From an uncultured Eubacteriales bacterium (lineage in GTDB: Bacteria > Bacillota > Clostridia > Peptostreptococcales > Anaerovoracaceae): a DNA stretch of 17,515 bases. Of this stretch, positions 1 through 6,803 are shown piece by piece. A program made the translations under genes and the position numbers. The stretch lies in NCBI GenBank assembly GCA_902766915.1, contig CACXFN010000036.1, forward strand, positions 1 to 17,515, written 5' to 3'. The notes under the pieces are model-generated. The model ran no database searches. It had not been told where the DNA came from and saw nothing but the letters and a program-made list of their open reading frames with translations. The first letter of the stretch is position 1, and each line of letters opens with the position of its first letter.

Positions 1-182
1 ATAATAATATCGTAGCCAACAATTAAATATGGAATCATGTAGAGAATGAATTTTAGAGGCGTACCCAGTTGGGGATTTATGGCACTATCCTTCTCAATAT
101 AGACGAACAAAAAATGCAGCAGAATCATAAGTACTGCTGCAATCAATATGCGTATCAAGTTTTTTCTTTGCTTGCTGTTCAT
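1..182 (-). CDS. Heavy-metal translocating P1B-type ATPase, N-terminal fragment (cut by window edge)
   Basis: Only the first 60 or so codons lie inside the window; the gene runs off the left edge. The reverse-complement reading starts MNSKQRKNLIRI, has a first membrane helix (about residues 8-25), and continues to LYMIPYLIVGYDII. That last stretch is the typical start of the second helix in CadA/ZntA-type cation ATPases, which export Cd, Zn, Pb or related ions across the cytoplasmic membrane. No HMA domain is present at the N terminus; it is encoded by the separate gene just upstream, which ends 24 bases before this ATG. The ATG at 182-180 is the first usable start after the upstream stop, but its ribosome binding site is weak (AAGAAG-like), so translation may be coupled to the upstream gene. 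The metal cannot be assigned because the CPx motif and later helices are outside the window. Confidence 0.8.
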   Translation of the reverse strand, partial: MNSKQRKNLIRILIAAVLMILLHFLFVYIEKDSAINPQLGTPLKFILYMIPYLIVGYDII

Positions 183-206
183 GTCGTCTATAACTATGCT
201 TCTTTA

Positions 207-425
207 TTAGAAATAGATTTCACATTCATCCTCAACCTTTTTACAATTCTCTAACACGCGAGGCATTACTTCCTTGTGGTCAAATCCGTCTTCAAACTCA
301 ACTTCCATTTTAAGCGCCATGAAGTTAACCACTGCATCCTTTACACCTTCGGTTTTCTTTGCAGCAATCTCCATTTTATTTGCACAATTGGCACAATCAA
401 CTTCTATTTTATATTTTTTCTTCAT
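207..425 (-). CDS. Small heavy-metal-associated (HMA) domain protein
   Basis: A 72-residue stand-alone HMA (ferredoxin-like fold) domain. It begins MKKKYKIEVDCANCANKME, where CANC supplies the two metal-binding cysteines of the CxxC loop, followed by the usual helix and the GVKDAVVNF strand. Such proteins bind soft metals (Cu, Zn, Cd) and pass them to P1B ATPases; a further Cys-x-x-x-x-x-x-Cys pair near the C terminus (NCKK..DECEIYF) could add ligands. I chose the ATG at 425 because GAGG lies 9 bases upstream; earlier in-frame starts at 440 and 446 lack a comparable site. It is followed in the same frame by the P-type ATPase, so it very likely acts as that pump's detached N-terminal metal-binding domain. 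The metal is not determinable here. Confidence 0.85.
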   Translation of the reverse strand: MKKKYKIEVDCANCANKMEIAAKKTEGVKDAVVNFMALKMEVEFEDGFDHKEVMPRVLENCKKVEDECEIYF

Positions 426-487
426 GACGCTTTTCCTCATTATCACTGTTAATTACACTACTAATTTACTATTACACAATTACATTC

Positions 488-508
488 ATAATTAAACAGC
501 TAATTATA
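488..508 (-). promoter_or_regulatory. Candidate promoter -10 within an AT palindrome upstream of the HMA gene
   Basis: Just after the TPM gene stop, the minus strand reads TATAAT (508-503), embedded in a perfect 7-bp inverted repeat, ATAATTA-6 bases-TAATTAT (488-507). A palindrome over a -10 box is the geometry of a repressor operator, which would suit a metal-export pair. No good -35 box is visible, and the same sequence could simply be a weak AT hairpin. Further down, ATTACAC is directly repeated at 452 and 471 on the plus strand. No T-run terminator separates the TPM gene from the HMA gene, so read-through is also possible. Confidence 0.3.
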
Positions 509-514
509 CTTTTG

Positions 515-1474
515 CTAGAACTTTCCGGAATGCCCACCTCCGTGGAATCCACCACCACCTAATGATGTATGGATGGTACTTCCTCCAAAGTGTCCACCGG
601 GTTTATTATCATTCTTTTCTCTACTTATTGGAACTCGATTTACCGTGTGATACAGGAATCTATCTCTACTTTCTGTAATACGCATACTGTCCCGTCTAAC
701 GTATTCTCTGGCCTGCGTCCTATGCCTGACACTCTTCATCTGAGACTTCTTTCTGCCATTAGAGAACCAGGACACAACTATTCCTATCAGTCCGGAAATC
801 CCCACATTTACTGCCCAGGGATACTCTTTATGGCTGCTTCCTGAATTGGTACCCTCCCCGGTTTCAGCGGGATTGTCCTCGATCCACTGATCAATTATAT
901 TCCCGCTTCTGGCTTCTAACACGCAGTTTGCACAGTGATCGGCAAATCCCTCGAATGCTTTTAGGTAACGACCTGCACTTAAATCCGGAAGTATCTCTTT
1001 CTCTATTTCATCAAGACTATAATCAGTTATGGCTGTAATTCCATATCCTGCAGTTATCATGGTCCAATCTCTGTACTCGGTGCTCACCAGTATCAGCACA
1101 CCATCATGCTCTTCTCCTCCACCATATCCATTTTTGTCGTAGAAGATATCTGCATAATCAACCACGTCATAGCCATCTAAGCTGTCTACAGTAAGTACAA
1201 CAATATCAAAGTCTTGATCTTTTCTGAAACTCTCCAAACCTGCATTTAGCTCAGTTTCCTCTTCATCAGTAAGAATATCTGCATCATCAATTACTAATGG
1301 TGGTCTTTGCCCTGAAGTATTCCCCCCTGCTTCAGCCGAAAACACAAAGCTCGGAAGGAAGGTTATAATCATTGATATTGCCAGGAAAACAACAATTATG
1401 ATAGCAATTATCCTTGCAATTAGCGGTCTATCTCCGGAGGAACCACGGAAAGGATGTCTTTTTTTATTCTTCAC
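515..1474 (-). CDS. TPM-domain membrane protein (YgcG/YdjH-like)
   Basis: About 319 residues. A basic N terminus leads into a membrane helix (about residues 19-44, ending near FSAEAGG), then an extracytoplasmic TPM domain (about 58-190; starts PLVIDDADILTDEE, with DIVVLTVDSLDG and GVLILVSTEYRDW). A second membrane helix (near WAVNVGISGLIGIVVSWF) and a basic tail follow. The protein ends in a Gly/His-rich segment, GGGGFHGGGHSGKF, common in this family. TPM domains occur in bacterial envelope proteins and in a thylakoid PSII repair factor; the activity here is unknown. The gene is third in a cassette with a zinc-ribbon protein and an SPFH protein, as in B. subtilis ydjIGH. Start choice: AAGGAGG directly abuts the ATG at 1483 but sits 9 bases before the GTG at 1474, so I prefer GTG. 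ATG 1483 and TTG 1504 are alternatives. Confidence 0.8.
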   Translation of the reverse strand: MKNKKRHPFRGSSGDRPLIARIIAIIIVVFLAISMIITFLPSFVFSAEAGGNTSGQRPPLVIDDADILTDEEETELNAGLESFRKDQDFDIVVLTVDSLDGYDVVDYADIFYDKNGYGGGEEHDGVLILVSTEYRDWTMITAGYGITAITDYSLDEIEKEILPDLSAGRYLKAFEGFADHCANCVLEARSGNIIDQWIEDNPAETGEGTNSGSSHKEYPWAVNVGISGLIGIVVSWFSNGRKKSQMKSVRHRTQAREYVRRDSMRITESRDRFLYHTVNRVPISREKNDNKPGGHFGGSTIHTSLGGGGFHGGGHSGKF

Positions 1475-1488
1475 CTTCTTCATCCTCC

Positions 1489-2577
1489 TTAACCCATAAA
1501 CCAAAGAGCACTTAAACCAGCCATCACTGCCGCTGCTGTTCCAAGGGCTGTATATATAAAGGATCTGGTAAATGCACCATTATCCACAGGTAAATCTCCA
1601 ACGAATTTACCAGTCTGTCCATTCATGGCAAAGGTATATCTTTCACCTTTCCATGTTGTATTTAAAAGCCAAACAGGATACAGTGCATAACTGGCTTGGG
1701 CATCACGTAATCTAACGCTGGACGTTTCCGGCATCACCGTGTCGTAGCCTTGAACGGTGCTCATAAATTCTTGTTCAGTCGTCCTGTGTATTCTATCATT
1801 TGCTCTCTGAATACTCTCATCTGCGGTCACATCATAACGATCCGCCATATATCCCGCTAAATATGTGGTTCTAAAGTCCATCGCTTCTGTGAAATCAAAG
1901 GGTTCGATGGATTCCATCATATCGTCTGCCATTTTTGATGAGCCGTCTATGGCAACATGGTCAAAATCAAGAAAACCTCCCCTTGATATGGAATAAACGC
2001 TGGTTTCCGTATAGTGATACTTGGCATCCATCCAAGATCTAACTCTGGTACCTTTATACCTGGCATGGGCTTCTGCCTTTGCATCAAAAAGCCAGAAGGG
2101 CACATAGATTCCTTTGATTTCATCTATATGATTTTCATCACTAAATACCCTGGGAAGAAACTTCTTCCCCTTTAGATGATTTTTATATGCAGCCTTTGCC
2201 TCTTCCTTGCTCTTCTTAAAGGGTATAACGTAATCCGGTCTCAAATCTCCTCGAAACTGAGAGGGAACTACAACTGAATTATTGCAATATGGACAAGACG
2301 TTGCGGCCATATTCCTGTCACCGAGTATTTCTCCTCCACAGGACTGGCACACAAAGGACTGAACCCCTGAGGCTTCTTCCTCGCTCCACTGGTTTCCGGG
2401 TTCAGGATTCCAGGTCATATCATCTTCTCCATCCAAACTAAGATCGTCCTGATATCCCTGCAGCGCATCTATTTCAAATTCTGTGTCACAAAAAGGACAT
2501 TTCAATTTTTGCGATGTGGTATTCCACTCAATAGAACCACCACAACAAGGACATTTGTATTGCTGAAGTGCACTCAC
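1489..2577 (-). CDS. Double zinc-ribbon membrane protein (YdjG-like)
   Basis: About 362 residues, starting at GTG 2577, which has a strong GGAGG 7 bases upstream. Two zinc ribbons lie at the N terminus: C9/C12 with C27/C30 (CPCCGG..CPFC), and C77/C80 with C95/C98 (CQSCGG..CPYC). Between them is an acidic linker rich in D, E and W. A conserved body follows (YVIPFKKSKEEAKAAY, then IKGIYVPFWLFDAKAEA) and a single C-terminal membrane helix in the last 24 residues. This architecture is often annotated as TFIIB-type zinc ribbon or 'primosomal N'-like', but nothing supports a helicase. The position between SPFH and TPM genes argues for a partner of the SPFH protein at the membrane, as YdjG is in B. 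subtilis. It ends 14 bases before the GTG start of the TPM gene, so the two are almost certainly co-translated from one mRNA. Confidence 0.8.
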   Translation of the reverse strand: MSALQQYKCPCCGGSIEWNTTSQKLKCPFCDTEFEIDALQGYQDDLSLDGEDDMTWNPEPGNQWSEEEASGVQSFVCQSCGGEILGDRNMAATSCPYCNNSVVVPSQFRGDLRPDYVIPFKKSKEEAKAAYKNHLKGKKFLPRVFSDENHIDEIKGIYVPFWLFDAKAEAHARYKGTRVRSWMDAKYHYTETSVYSISRGGFLDFDHVAIDGSSKMADDMMESIEPFDFTEAMDFRTTYLAGYMADRYDVTADESIQRANDRIHRTTEQEFMSTVQGYDTVMPETSSVRLRDAQASYALYPVWLLNTTWKGERYTFAMNGQTGKFVGDLPVDNGAFTRSFIYTALGTAAAVMAGLSALWFMG

Positions 2578-2597
2578 TAATGTTCCTCCTTTAAAAT

Positions 2598-2628
2598 AGG
2601 GACGGCACCCCGGTAGAGCATCGTCCCT
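2598..2628 (-). promoter_or_regulatory. Intra-operon hairpin (possible attenuator or processing site)
   Basis: Ten bases after the SPFH stop codon the minus strand forms a perfect 7-bp stem, AGGGACG with CGTCCCT, around a 17-base loop. It is followed by ATTTTAA and then the AAAGGAGG ribosome binding site of the next gene. The T-run is short, so this is at most a partial terminator. It may lower expression of the zinc-ribbon and TPM genes relative to the SPFH gene, or mark an RNA processing point. Confidence 0.45.
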
Positions 2629-2637
2629 GGATAAAAA

Positions 2638-3879
2638 CTATATGCCGTATTTTGTTCCGCATTGCGGACAGAACTTAGGTAGGTTGTTAGGGTCAGTTGG
2701 TACATAGCCACAGTTGGAACAAGGTGCAACTGCAGGCTTTGGGGCTCCGCATTCTGTGCAGAATTTCCCACTGTTCGGCGTACCGCATCTTCCACAATTC
2801 CAAGATTCAGCAGCTGCCCCAATCGGAGTTGTTGGAGCTGCTGTATATGCTGCTCCCTCCGAATTCGCAATGTTTTGGTTTTGCTGAGCCTGAGCATACA
2901 TATTTGCTACATTTGTGCCACCTGAATTCATAGCCATACCCATTCCCATGAATCCTGTCATGGCTCCGCTGGTATTATTGGCAGCATCCTTCATAGCCTG
3001 AGCTGTTGCTTGGGCCATGACGCCTGCACCCATGGCCGGATCAGTATATGCTGCAGCTGTTTGCGCAGCTTTAATTCTTTCTGAATCTTCTTCTGACAAG
3101 GTGATGGGATTCAACGCAATAGACACCAACTGCAGACCGCGATTCTGAGCCCATTTTTGATTCAGCTGCTCGTTCATAGCTTTTGTAATTTCATCATAGT
3201 GGGCGGATAATTCGCTAGGCCTTATACCTAATGCAGCAATCTTGCCAAGAGCAGGCGCCAGTGCATTCACAAATTCAGCCTTCATCTGCCCCTCTATATT
3301 TTCTCTGGTAAATTCATTTTTTACATTTCCACACACATTGGTATAGAAAAGAAGAGGATCTGAAATCCTATATGAATATACTCCGGAGCATCTTAAATCA
3401 ACCTCTGTATCAAGGTTCACCCTCTGATCCACCACTCTAAACGGAATGGGGTTAGGTGTACCAAACTTATTATCCATAAGTTCCTTGGTGTTAAAATAGT
3501 ACACCCTCTGATCATGGCCTGTATCTCCGCCATATGAGAAACGTTTTCCTATAAGGTTAAATGTGGTATTAATTGCATCATCAAGGGATCCGCTGAAGAT
3601 GCTGGGTTCTGTTGATGAATCATATGTAAAGTTACCCGGCTCTGCACAAACTTCCACAATCTTTCCATCTTCTACAATCATCATGCACTGACCATCAGCC
3701 ACCGCAATTCCTGAGCCATTGGTTATAATATTGTCATCCCCTCTATTGCCTCCCTTTGTACGCTTATGTCCTTTAGTCATAAGCACATCACTAGGCATTG
3801 ACTCACAATAAATGTATTCCTTCCACTGATCTGCCAGAACTCCTGTAACGGATTCAACAGCTGCTCTAATAAGACCCAT
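2638..3879 (-). CDS. SPFH/band-7 domain protein with C-terminal zinc ribbons (YdjI-like)
   Basis: 413 residues with no N-terminal membrane helix. The SPFH (virion-core-protein-like) domain covers roughly residues 20-260: it begins WKEYIYCESMPSDVLM, contains PNPIPFRVVDQRVNLDTEVDLR (two overlapping conserved patches) and ends near GLQLVSIALNPITLSEED. An Ala/Gln/Met-rich helical stretch follows (about 265-350). Two zinc ribbons close the protein: C362/C365 with C374/C377, and C387/C390 with C404/C407. SPFH proteins assemble at membranes into scaffolds; in B. subtilis YdjI acts with YdjG and YdjH and is linked to PspA recruitment under envelope stress. A similar role is inferred here from domain content and gene order. 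Start ATG 3879 has AAAGGAG 6-7 bases upstream. The gene lies 59 bases after asnS without a clear terminator between them. Confidence 0.85.
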   Translation of the reverse strand: MGLIRAAVESVTGVLADQWKEYIYCESMPSDVLMTKGHKRTKGGNRGDDNIITNGSGIAVADGQCMMIVEDGKIVEVCAEPGNFTYDSSTEPSIFSGSLDDAINTTFNLIGKRFSYGGDTGHDQRVYYFNTKELMDNKFGTPNPIPFRVVDQRVNLDTEVDLRCSGVYSYRISDPLLFYTNVCGNVKNEFTRENIEGQMKAEFVNALAPALGKIAALGIRPSELSAHYDEITKAMNEQLNQKWAQNRGLQLVSIALNPITLSEEDSERIKAAQTAAAYTDPAMGAGVMAQATAQAMKDAANNTSGAMTGFMGMGMAMNSGGTNVANMYAQAQQNQNIANSEGAAYTAAPTTPIGAAAESWNCGRCGTPNSGKFCTECGAPKPAVAPCSNCGYVPTDPNNLPKFCPQCGTKYGI

Positions 3880-3925
3880 TTTTTTCTCCTTTCAATAAAA
3901 TTGCTTTCACTATCTACAATTATCG

Positions 3926-3948
3926 AGAGTTTTGCTAATTAAAACTCT
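3926..3948 (-). repeat. Inverted repeat spanning the asnS stop codon
   Basis: A perfect 8-bp stem, AGAGTTTT with AAAACTCT, has a 7-base loop, and the asnS TAA (3941-3939) lies at the stem-loop edge. No T-run follows on either strand, so it is not a standard Rho-independent terminator. It may stabilise the asnS 3' end, leaving asnS and the SPFH gene potentially co-transcribed. A GATAAT at about 3918-3923 on the minus strand could be a -10 box for an internal promoter, but no convincing -35 accompanies it. Confidence 0.4.
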
Positions 3949-5381
3949 GCGGTACCGGGTGTTCTTGGGAAAGGCAGCACGTCACGAATATTGCTCATTC
4001 CCGTTAGGTACATAATCATACGTTCAAATCCGAGACCATATCCAGCGTGCTTTACTCCACCATATTTTCTAAGATCCAAATACCATTCATAGCCCTCAGT
4101 TCCAAGCCCCAGCTCCTCCATGCGAGAAGTCAAAACATCCATGCGCTCTTCTCTCTGGCTTCCACCTATAATCTCCCCAACTCCGGGAACCAGTAAATCA
4201 CAGGCGGCCACAGTTTTATTGTCATCATTTACCCTCATGTAGAAGGCCTTGATGTCCTTTGGATAATCCGTCACAAAGATGGGCTTTTTATAAATCTCCT
4301 CAGTGAGATAGCGTTCGTGCTCTGTCTGTAGGTCGATGCCCCACTCAACAGGATACTGGAATTCCTTGCCGGATTTCTTTAGAATATCAACGGCTTCCGT
4401 ATATGTCACGCGACCAAAGTCATTGCTCACGATGTTATCTAATCTCTCCAGCAGGCCCTTATCGATGAAGTTATTGAAGAATGCCATCTCCTCTGGCGCC
4501 CTTTCCAGCACAAAATTGATGATGTACTTCACCATGTCTTCTGCGACTTCCATATTGTACTCAAGGTCAGCAAACGCCATCTCCGGCTCAATCATCCAGA
4601 ACTCGCTTGCATGCCTTGATGTATTGGAATTCTCGGCTCTGAAAGTAGGCCCAAATGTGTAGATATTTCTAAAGGCAAGAGCAAAGGCCTCGCCTTCGAG
4701 CTGTCCGCTTACAGTTAGACTTGTCTTCTTCCCGAAGAAGTCCTGTGAGTAATCGATATCGCCTGCAGGCGTCGCATCGCTTGTGTTACTTGCAGATTCC
4801 GCTGCATCGCCCGCGCCAACTCTGGGCAAGTTCTCCAGATCCAGCGTCGTAACCTGGAACATCTCGCCTGCACCCTCTGCATCACTTCCGGTGATGATTG
4901 GGGTATGCACGTATACAAAATCTCTATCTTGGAAGAACCGGTGAATTGCGTAAGCCACCAATGATCGCACCCTAAATACCGCAGAGAAAGTATTACTCCT
5001 AGGTCTAAGGTGCGCAATCTCTCTTAGGAATTCCATTGAATGGCGCTTCTTCTGGAGTGGATAATCCGGATCGGTATCCGCGAGCAAAACTATCTCGCTG
5101 GCTTTGATCTCGAATGGCTGCTTTGCCTCCGGAGTAAGAACTACGGTGCCAATAACCTTGAGCGCCGCGGACACATTTACCTTTGCAATTTCGGCATAGT
5201 TCGTCAGACTCTCTGCCTCGTAAACTACCTGTACCGGCTTGAAAAAACTACCGTCGTTTAATTCAATGAACCCAAAGTGATTATTATTTCGATTAGTCCT
5301 TACCCACCCATTAACGGTAACGACTTGGTTCGAATAATCTGCTACATTCCTGTGCAGTGTCCTCAGTTGTAAATCTTGCAT
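3939..5381 (-). CDS. asnS: Asparagine--tRNA ligase
   Basis: 480 residues. This class II aminoacyl-tRNA synthetase charges tRNA(Asn) with asparagine in the cytoplasm. An N-terminal OB-fold anticodon-binding domain (about 10-110; [18 protein letters not shown]) precedes the catalytic domain. Class II motif 2 is visible as [20 protein letters not shown], and motif 3 as [15 protein letters not shown], with the family-typical ending FPRTPG. The start is ATG 5381, with AAAGGAG about 8 bases upstream; an upstream in-frame extension to 5414 lacks a ribosome binding site and overlaps the leader. Between LPRV and [10 protein letters not shown] the usual short linker is stretched by roughly 15-20 Ala/Ser/Thr/Asp residues. 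An extended -10 promoter lies about 40 bases upstream, and the short leader has no room for a T-box. Confidence 0.97.
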   Translation of the reverse strand: MQDLQLRTLHRNVADYSNQVVTVNGWVRTNRNNNHFGFIELNDGSFFKPVQVVYEAESLTNYAEIAKVNVSAALKVIGTVVLTPEAKQPFEIKASEIVLLADTDPDYPLQKKRHSMEFLREIAHLRPRSNTFSAVFRVRSLVAYAIHRFFQDRDFVYVHTPIITGSDAEGAGEMFQVTTLDLENLPRVGAGDAAESASNTSDATPAGDIDYSQDFFGKKTSLTVSGQLEGEAFALAFRNIYTFGPTFRAENSNTSRHASEFWMIEPEMAFADLEYNMEVAEDMVKYIINFVLERAPEEMAFFNNFIDKGLLERLDNIVSNDFGRVTYTEAVDILKKSGKEFQYPVEWGIDLQTEHERYLTEEIYKKPIFVTDYPKDIKAFYMRVNDDNKTVAACDLLVPGVGEIIGGSQREERMDVLTSRMEELGLGTEGYEWYLDLRKYGGVKHAGYGLGFERMIMYLTGMSNIRDVLPFPRTPGTAEF

Positions 5382-5417
5382 AATAATCACTCCTTTAATA
5401 AATATTTTAACCACTCC

Positions 5418-5426
5418 ATTATATCA
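5418..5426 (-). promoter_or_regulatory. Extended -10 promoter for asnS
   Basis: The minus strand reads TGATATAAT, a perfect TATAAT with the TGn extension. No good -35 hexamer lies 17 bases further upstream, which is usual for extended -10 promoters. Transcription would begin near 5411, about 30 bases before the ATG at 5381. Confidence 0.6.
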
Positions 5427-5489
5427 CAAGTGTTAAAAATCACCATATTATTTGCATAACAAATGCTGGCATAATGAATATGAATTAAA

Positions 5490-5537
5490 GGATAGCCGCG
5501 AGGCCATCCCTTTTTGAGTAAGACGAGAAAAAAGGGA
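5490..5537. repeat. Two overlapping inverted repeats upstream of asnS
   Basis: First, 5490-5509 forms an 8-position stem around a 4-base loop. On the minus strand all eight positions pair, one as G-U; on the plus strand one position is A/C mismatched but the loop is GCGA (GNRA type) and CTTTTT follows. Second, TCCCTTTTT (5507-5515) pairs perfectly with AAAAAGGGA (5529-5537) across a 13-base loop. The two share bases 5507-5509, so they could be alternative folds. They lie between the pta terminator and the asnS promoter. Confidence 0.45.
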
Positions 5538-5538
5538 C

Positions 5539-5552
5539 CCGCCCGCGGGCGG
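5539..5552. repeat. 14-bp perfect GC palindrome CCGCCCGCGGGCGG
   Basis: All 14 bases are G or C and the sequence equals its own reverse complement, which is striking in AT-rich surroundings. On the minus strand it is followed by GTCCC and six T, so it may act as a back-up terminator after the pta hairpin. It could also be a protein site or a copy of a dispersed palindromic repeat. Confidence 0.5.
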
Positions 5553-5556
5553 AGGT

Positions 5557-5586
5557 AAAAAATAGCGAGCATATAAGTGCCCGCTA
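5557..5586 (-). terminator. Rho-independent terminator of pta
   Basis: About 27 bases after the pta stop, the minus strand forms a 9-bp stem, TAGCGGGCA with TGCTCGCTA (one G-U pair), around the 6-base loop CTTATA. Six T follow at 5562-5557. Confidence 0.85.
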
Positions 5587-5612
5587 AAAGTCACACGTAT
5601 TTTTCCTGCTCT

Positions 5613-6623
5613 TTATGCAAAAGCTGCTGTGATGATTGCCATCTTATAGATTTCGTCAGCATCGCAACCACGGGACAAATCATTAATCGGTGCATTGAGT
5701 CCCTGAAGGATTGGTCCATAAGCAGCAAAGCCACCGAGTCTCTGAGCAATTTTGTAACCAATGTTTCCTGCTTCGATGCATGGGAAGATGAATGTATTTG
5801 CCTGACCTGCTACAGGAGATCCCTGGCATTTCGTCTTTGCTACTTCAGGAGAAACGGCTGCGTCGAACTGAAGCTCGCCGTCGATTGCGAGATCCGGTGC
5901 CATCTCCTGAGCTTTGATTGTGGCGTCATGAGAAAGCTGAACTGTGGCACCTTTACCTGATCCCTTTGTGGAGAAGCTAAGCACTGCAACCTTAGGATCG
6001 ATTTCGAAAATCTTAGCAGTGTTTGCGGTTTCAACAACAACCTCTGCAAGTTTTTCTGCTGCTGTATATGTAACATTACCATCCTTATCCACATCATCCT
6101 GATAATCGATATTGATAGCGCAGTCACCCATTGCGATTCTTTCATCGCCACGGATTAAAATAAAGCTGGAGCTTACCAGGTGTGCACCAGGTTTGGTTTT
6201 AATTAACTGAAGCGCAGGGCGAACTGTGTCTGCTGTGGAATAGGTGGCACCTCCCAGGAGGCAGTCTGCCTTACCCATCTTTACCAGCATGGTTCCGAAA
6301 TAGTTTCCTGCGGAAAGCATTTGTCTTGCATCCTCCTCAGAAACCTTACCCTTTCTGAGTTCAACAAATTCCTTCACCATTTCATCCATGCCTTCATAGT
6401 TTGCAGGATCTAAAATGGTGCACTTTGACAAATCATATCCACCCTCTAAAGCACCCTTAGCAAATTCTTCTTCAGTTCCAACCAGGATTACTCCCAGTAC
6501 TCCTTCCTGGCTTAGTTTCTGAGCTGCATCCATCACTCTTGGATCTGGTCCGTCCGGTAATACTATCGTCTTCGGGTCAGCCTGCAGTTTTGCTGTGAGT
6601 TTATCAAAAATATCCACTTCCAT
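5613..6623 (-). CDS. pta: Phosphate acetyltransferase
   Basis: 336 residues, the usual length of the short, single-domain Pta. It interconverts acetyl-CoA plus phosphate and acetyl phosphate plus CoA, the first step of acetate formation with ATP yield via acetate kinase. Recognisable family blocks are TIVLPDGPDPRVMDAA near the N terminus, ADCLLGGATYSTADTVRPAL, and GELQFDAAVSPEVA followed by GSPVAGQANTFIFPCIEAGN and GPILQGLNAP. Start ATG 6623 is preceded by GGAGG only 3 bases away; a GTG two codons downstream has 9-base spacing, so the true start could be 6617. No ackA is adjacent in the window, so the kinase must be elsewhere. Pta is monocistronic here, with its own promoter and strong terminator. 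A phosphate butyryltransferase is the nearest alternative, but the motifs and length fit Pta better. Confidence 0.93.
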   Translation of the reverse strand: MEVDIFDKLTAKLQADPKTIVLPDGPDPRVMDAAQKLSQEGVLGVILVGTEEEFAKGALEGGYDLSKCTILDPANYEGMDEMVKEFVELRKGKVSEEDARQMLSAGNYFGTMLVKMGKADCLLGGATYSTADTVRPALQLIKTKPGAHLVSSSFILIRGDERIAMGDCAINIDYQDDVDKDGNVTYTAAEKLAEVVVETANTAKIFEIDPKVAVLSFSTKGSGKGATVQLSHDATIKAQEMAPDLAIDGELQFDAAVSPEVAKTKCQGSPVAGQANTFIFPCIEAGNIGYKIAQRLGGFAAYGPILQGLNAPINDLSRGCDADEIYKMAIITAAFA

Positions 6624-6677
6624 CTACCTCCATTTTTATACATACCGCTTCTTTGCGGCTAATTAACCAACACTAAA

Positions 6678-6706
6678 ATTTTATCATAAATGATTTATCT
6701 ATACAA
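6678..6706 (-). promoter_or_regulatory. Candidate pta promoter
   Basis: On the minus strand TTGTAT (6706-6701) lies 17 bases from TAAAAT (6683-6678), which carries a TGn extension (TGATAAAAT). The spacer includes ATCAT-TT-ATGAT, an inverted repeat ending at the TGn element, which could be an operator. The leader to the ATG would be about 50 bases. Confidence 0.5.
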
Positions 6707-6739
6707 GAAACTCAAAAGGTAATAAATATCATGTTTAGG

Positions 6740-6768
6740 TTGATGCATTTCAGGATAAATAGTAAAAT
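6740..6768 (+). promoter_or_regulatory. Promoter of the superoxide reductase gene
   Basis: TTGATG (6740-6745) and TAAAAT (6763-6768) are separated by exactly 17 bases, close to the housekeeping sigma consensus. Transcription would start near 6775, about 29 bases before the ATG. I saw no convincing PerR-type palindrome. Confidence 0.65.
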
Positions 6769-6803
6769 GTAAAATGTGATTAACGAAATATGGAGGTATC
6801 GAT

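Noticed and set aside
2577..2897. Open reading frame of 106 codons on the minus strand inside the SPFH gene
   Set aside because: It overlaps the zinc-ribbon coding end of the SPFH protein in another frame, has no domain and has Arg/Gln/Leu-rich out-of-frame composition.
4715..5017. 100-codon minus-strand frame inside asnS
   Set aside because: It shifts across the AsnS catalytic domain; the asnS frame holds all class II motifs.
5382..5612. T-box or other riboswitch upstream of asnS
   Set aside because: The extended -10 box lies only about 40 bases before the start codon, too close for a T-box leader, and the hairpins lie upstream of that promoter.
6624..6803. PerR- or Fur-type operator in front of dfx
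   Set aside because: No palindrome close to the TTATAAT-type consensus was found; only a weak ATCAT-TT-ATGAT repeat on the pta side.
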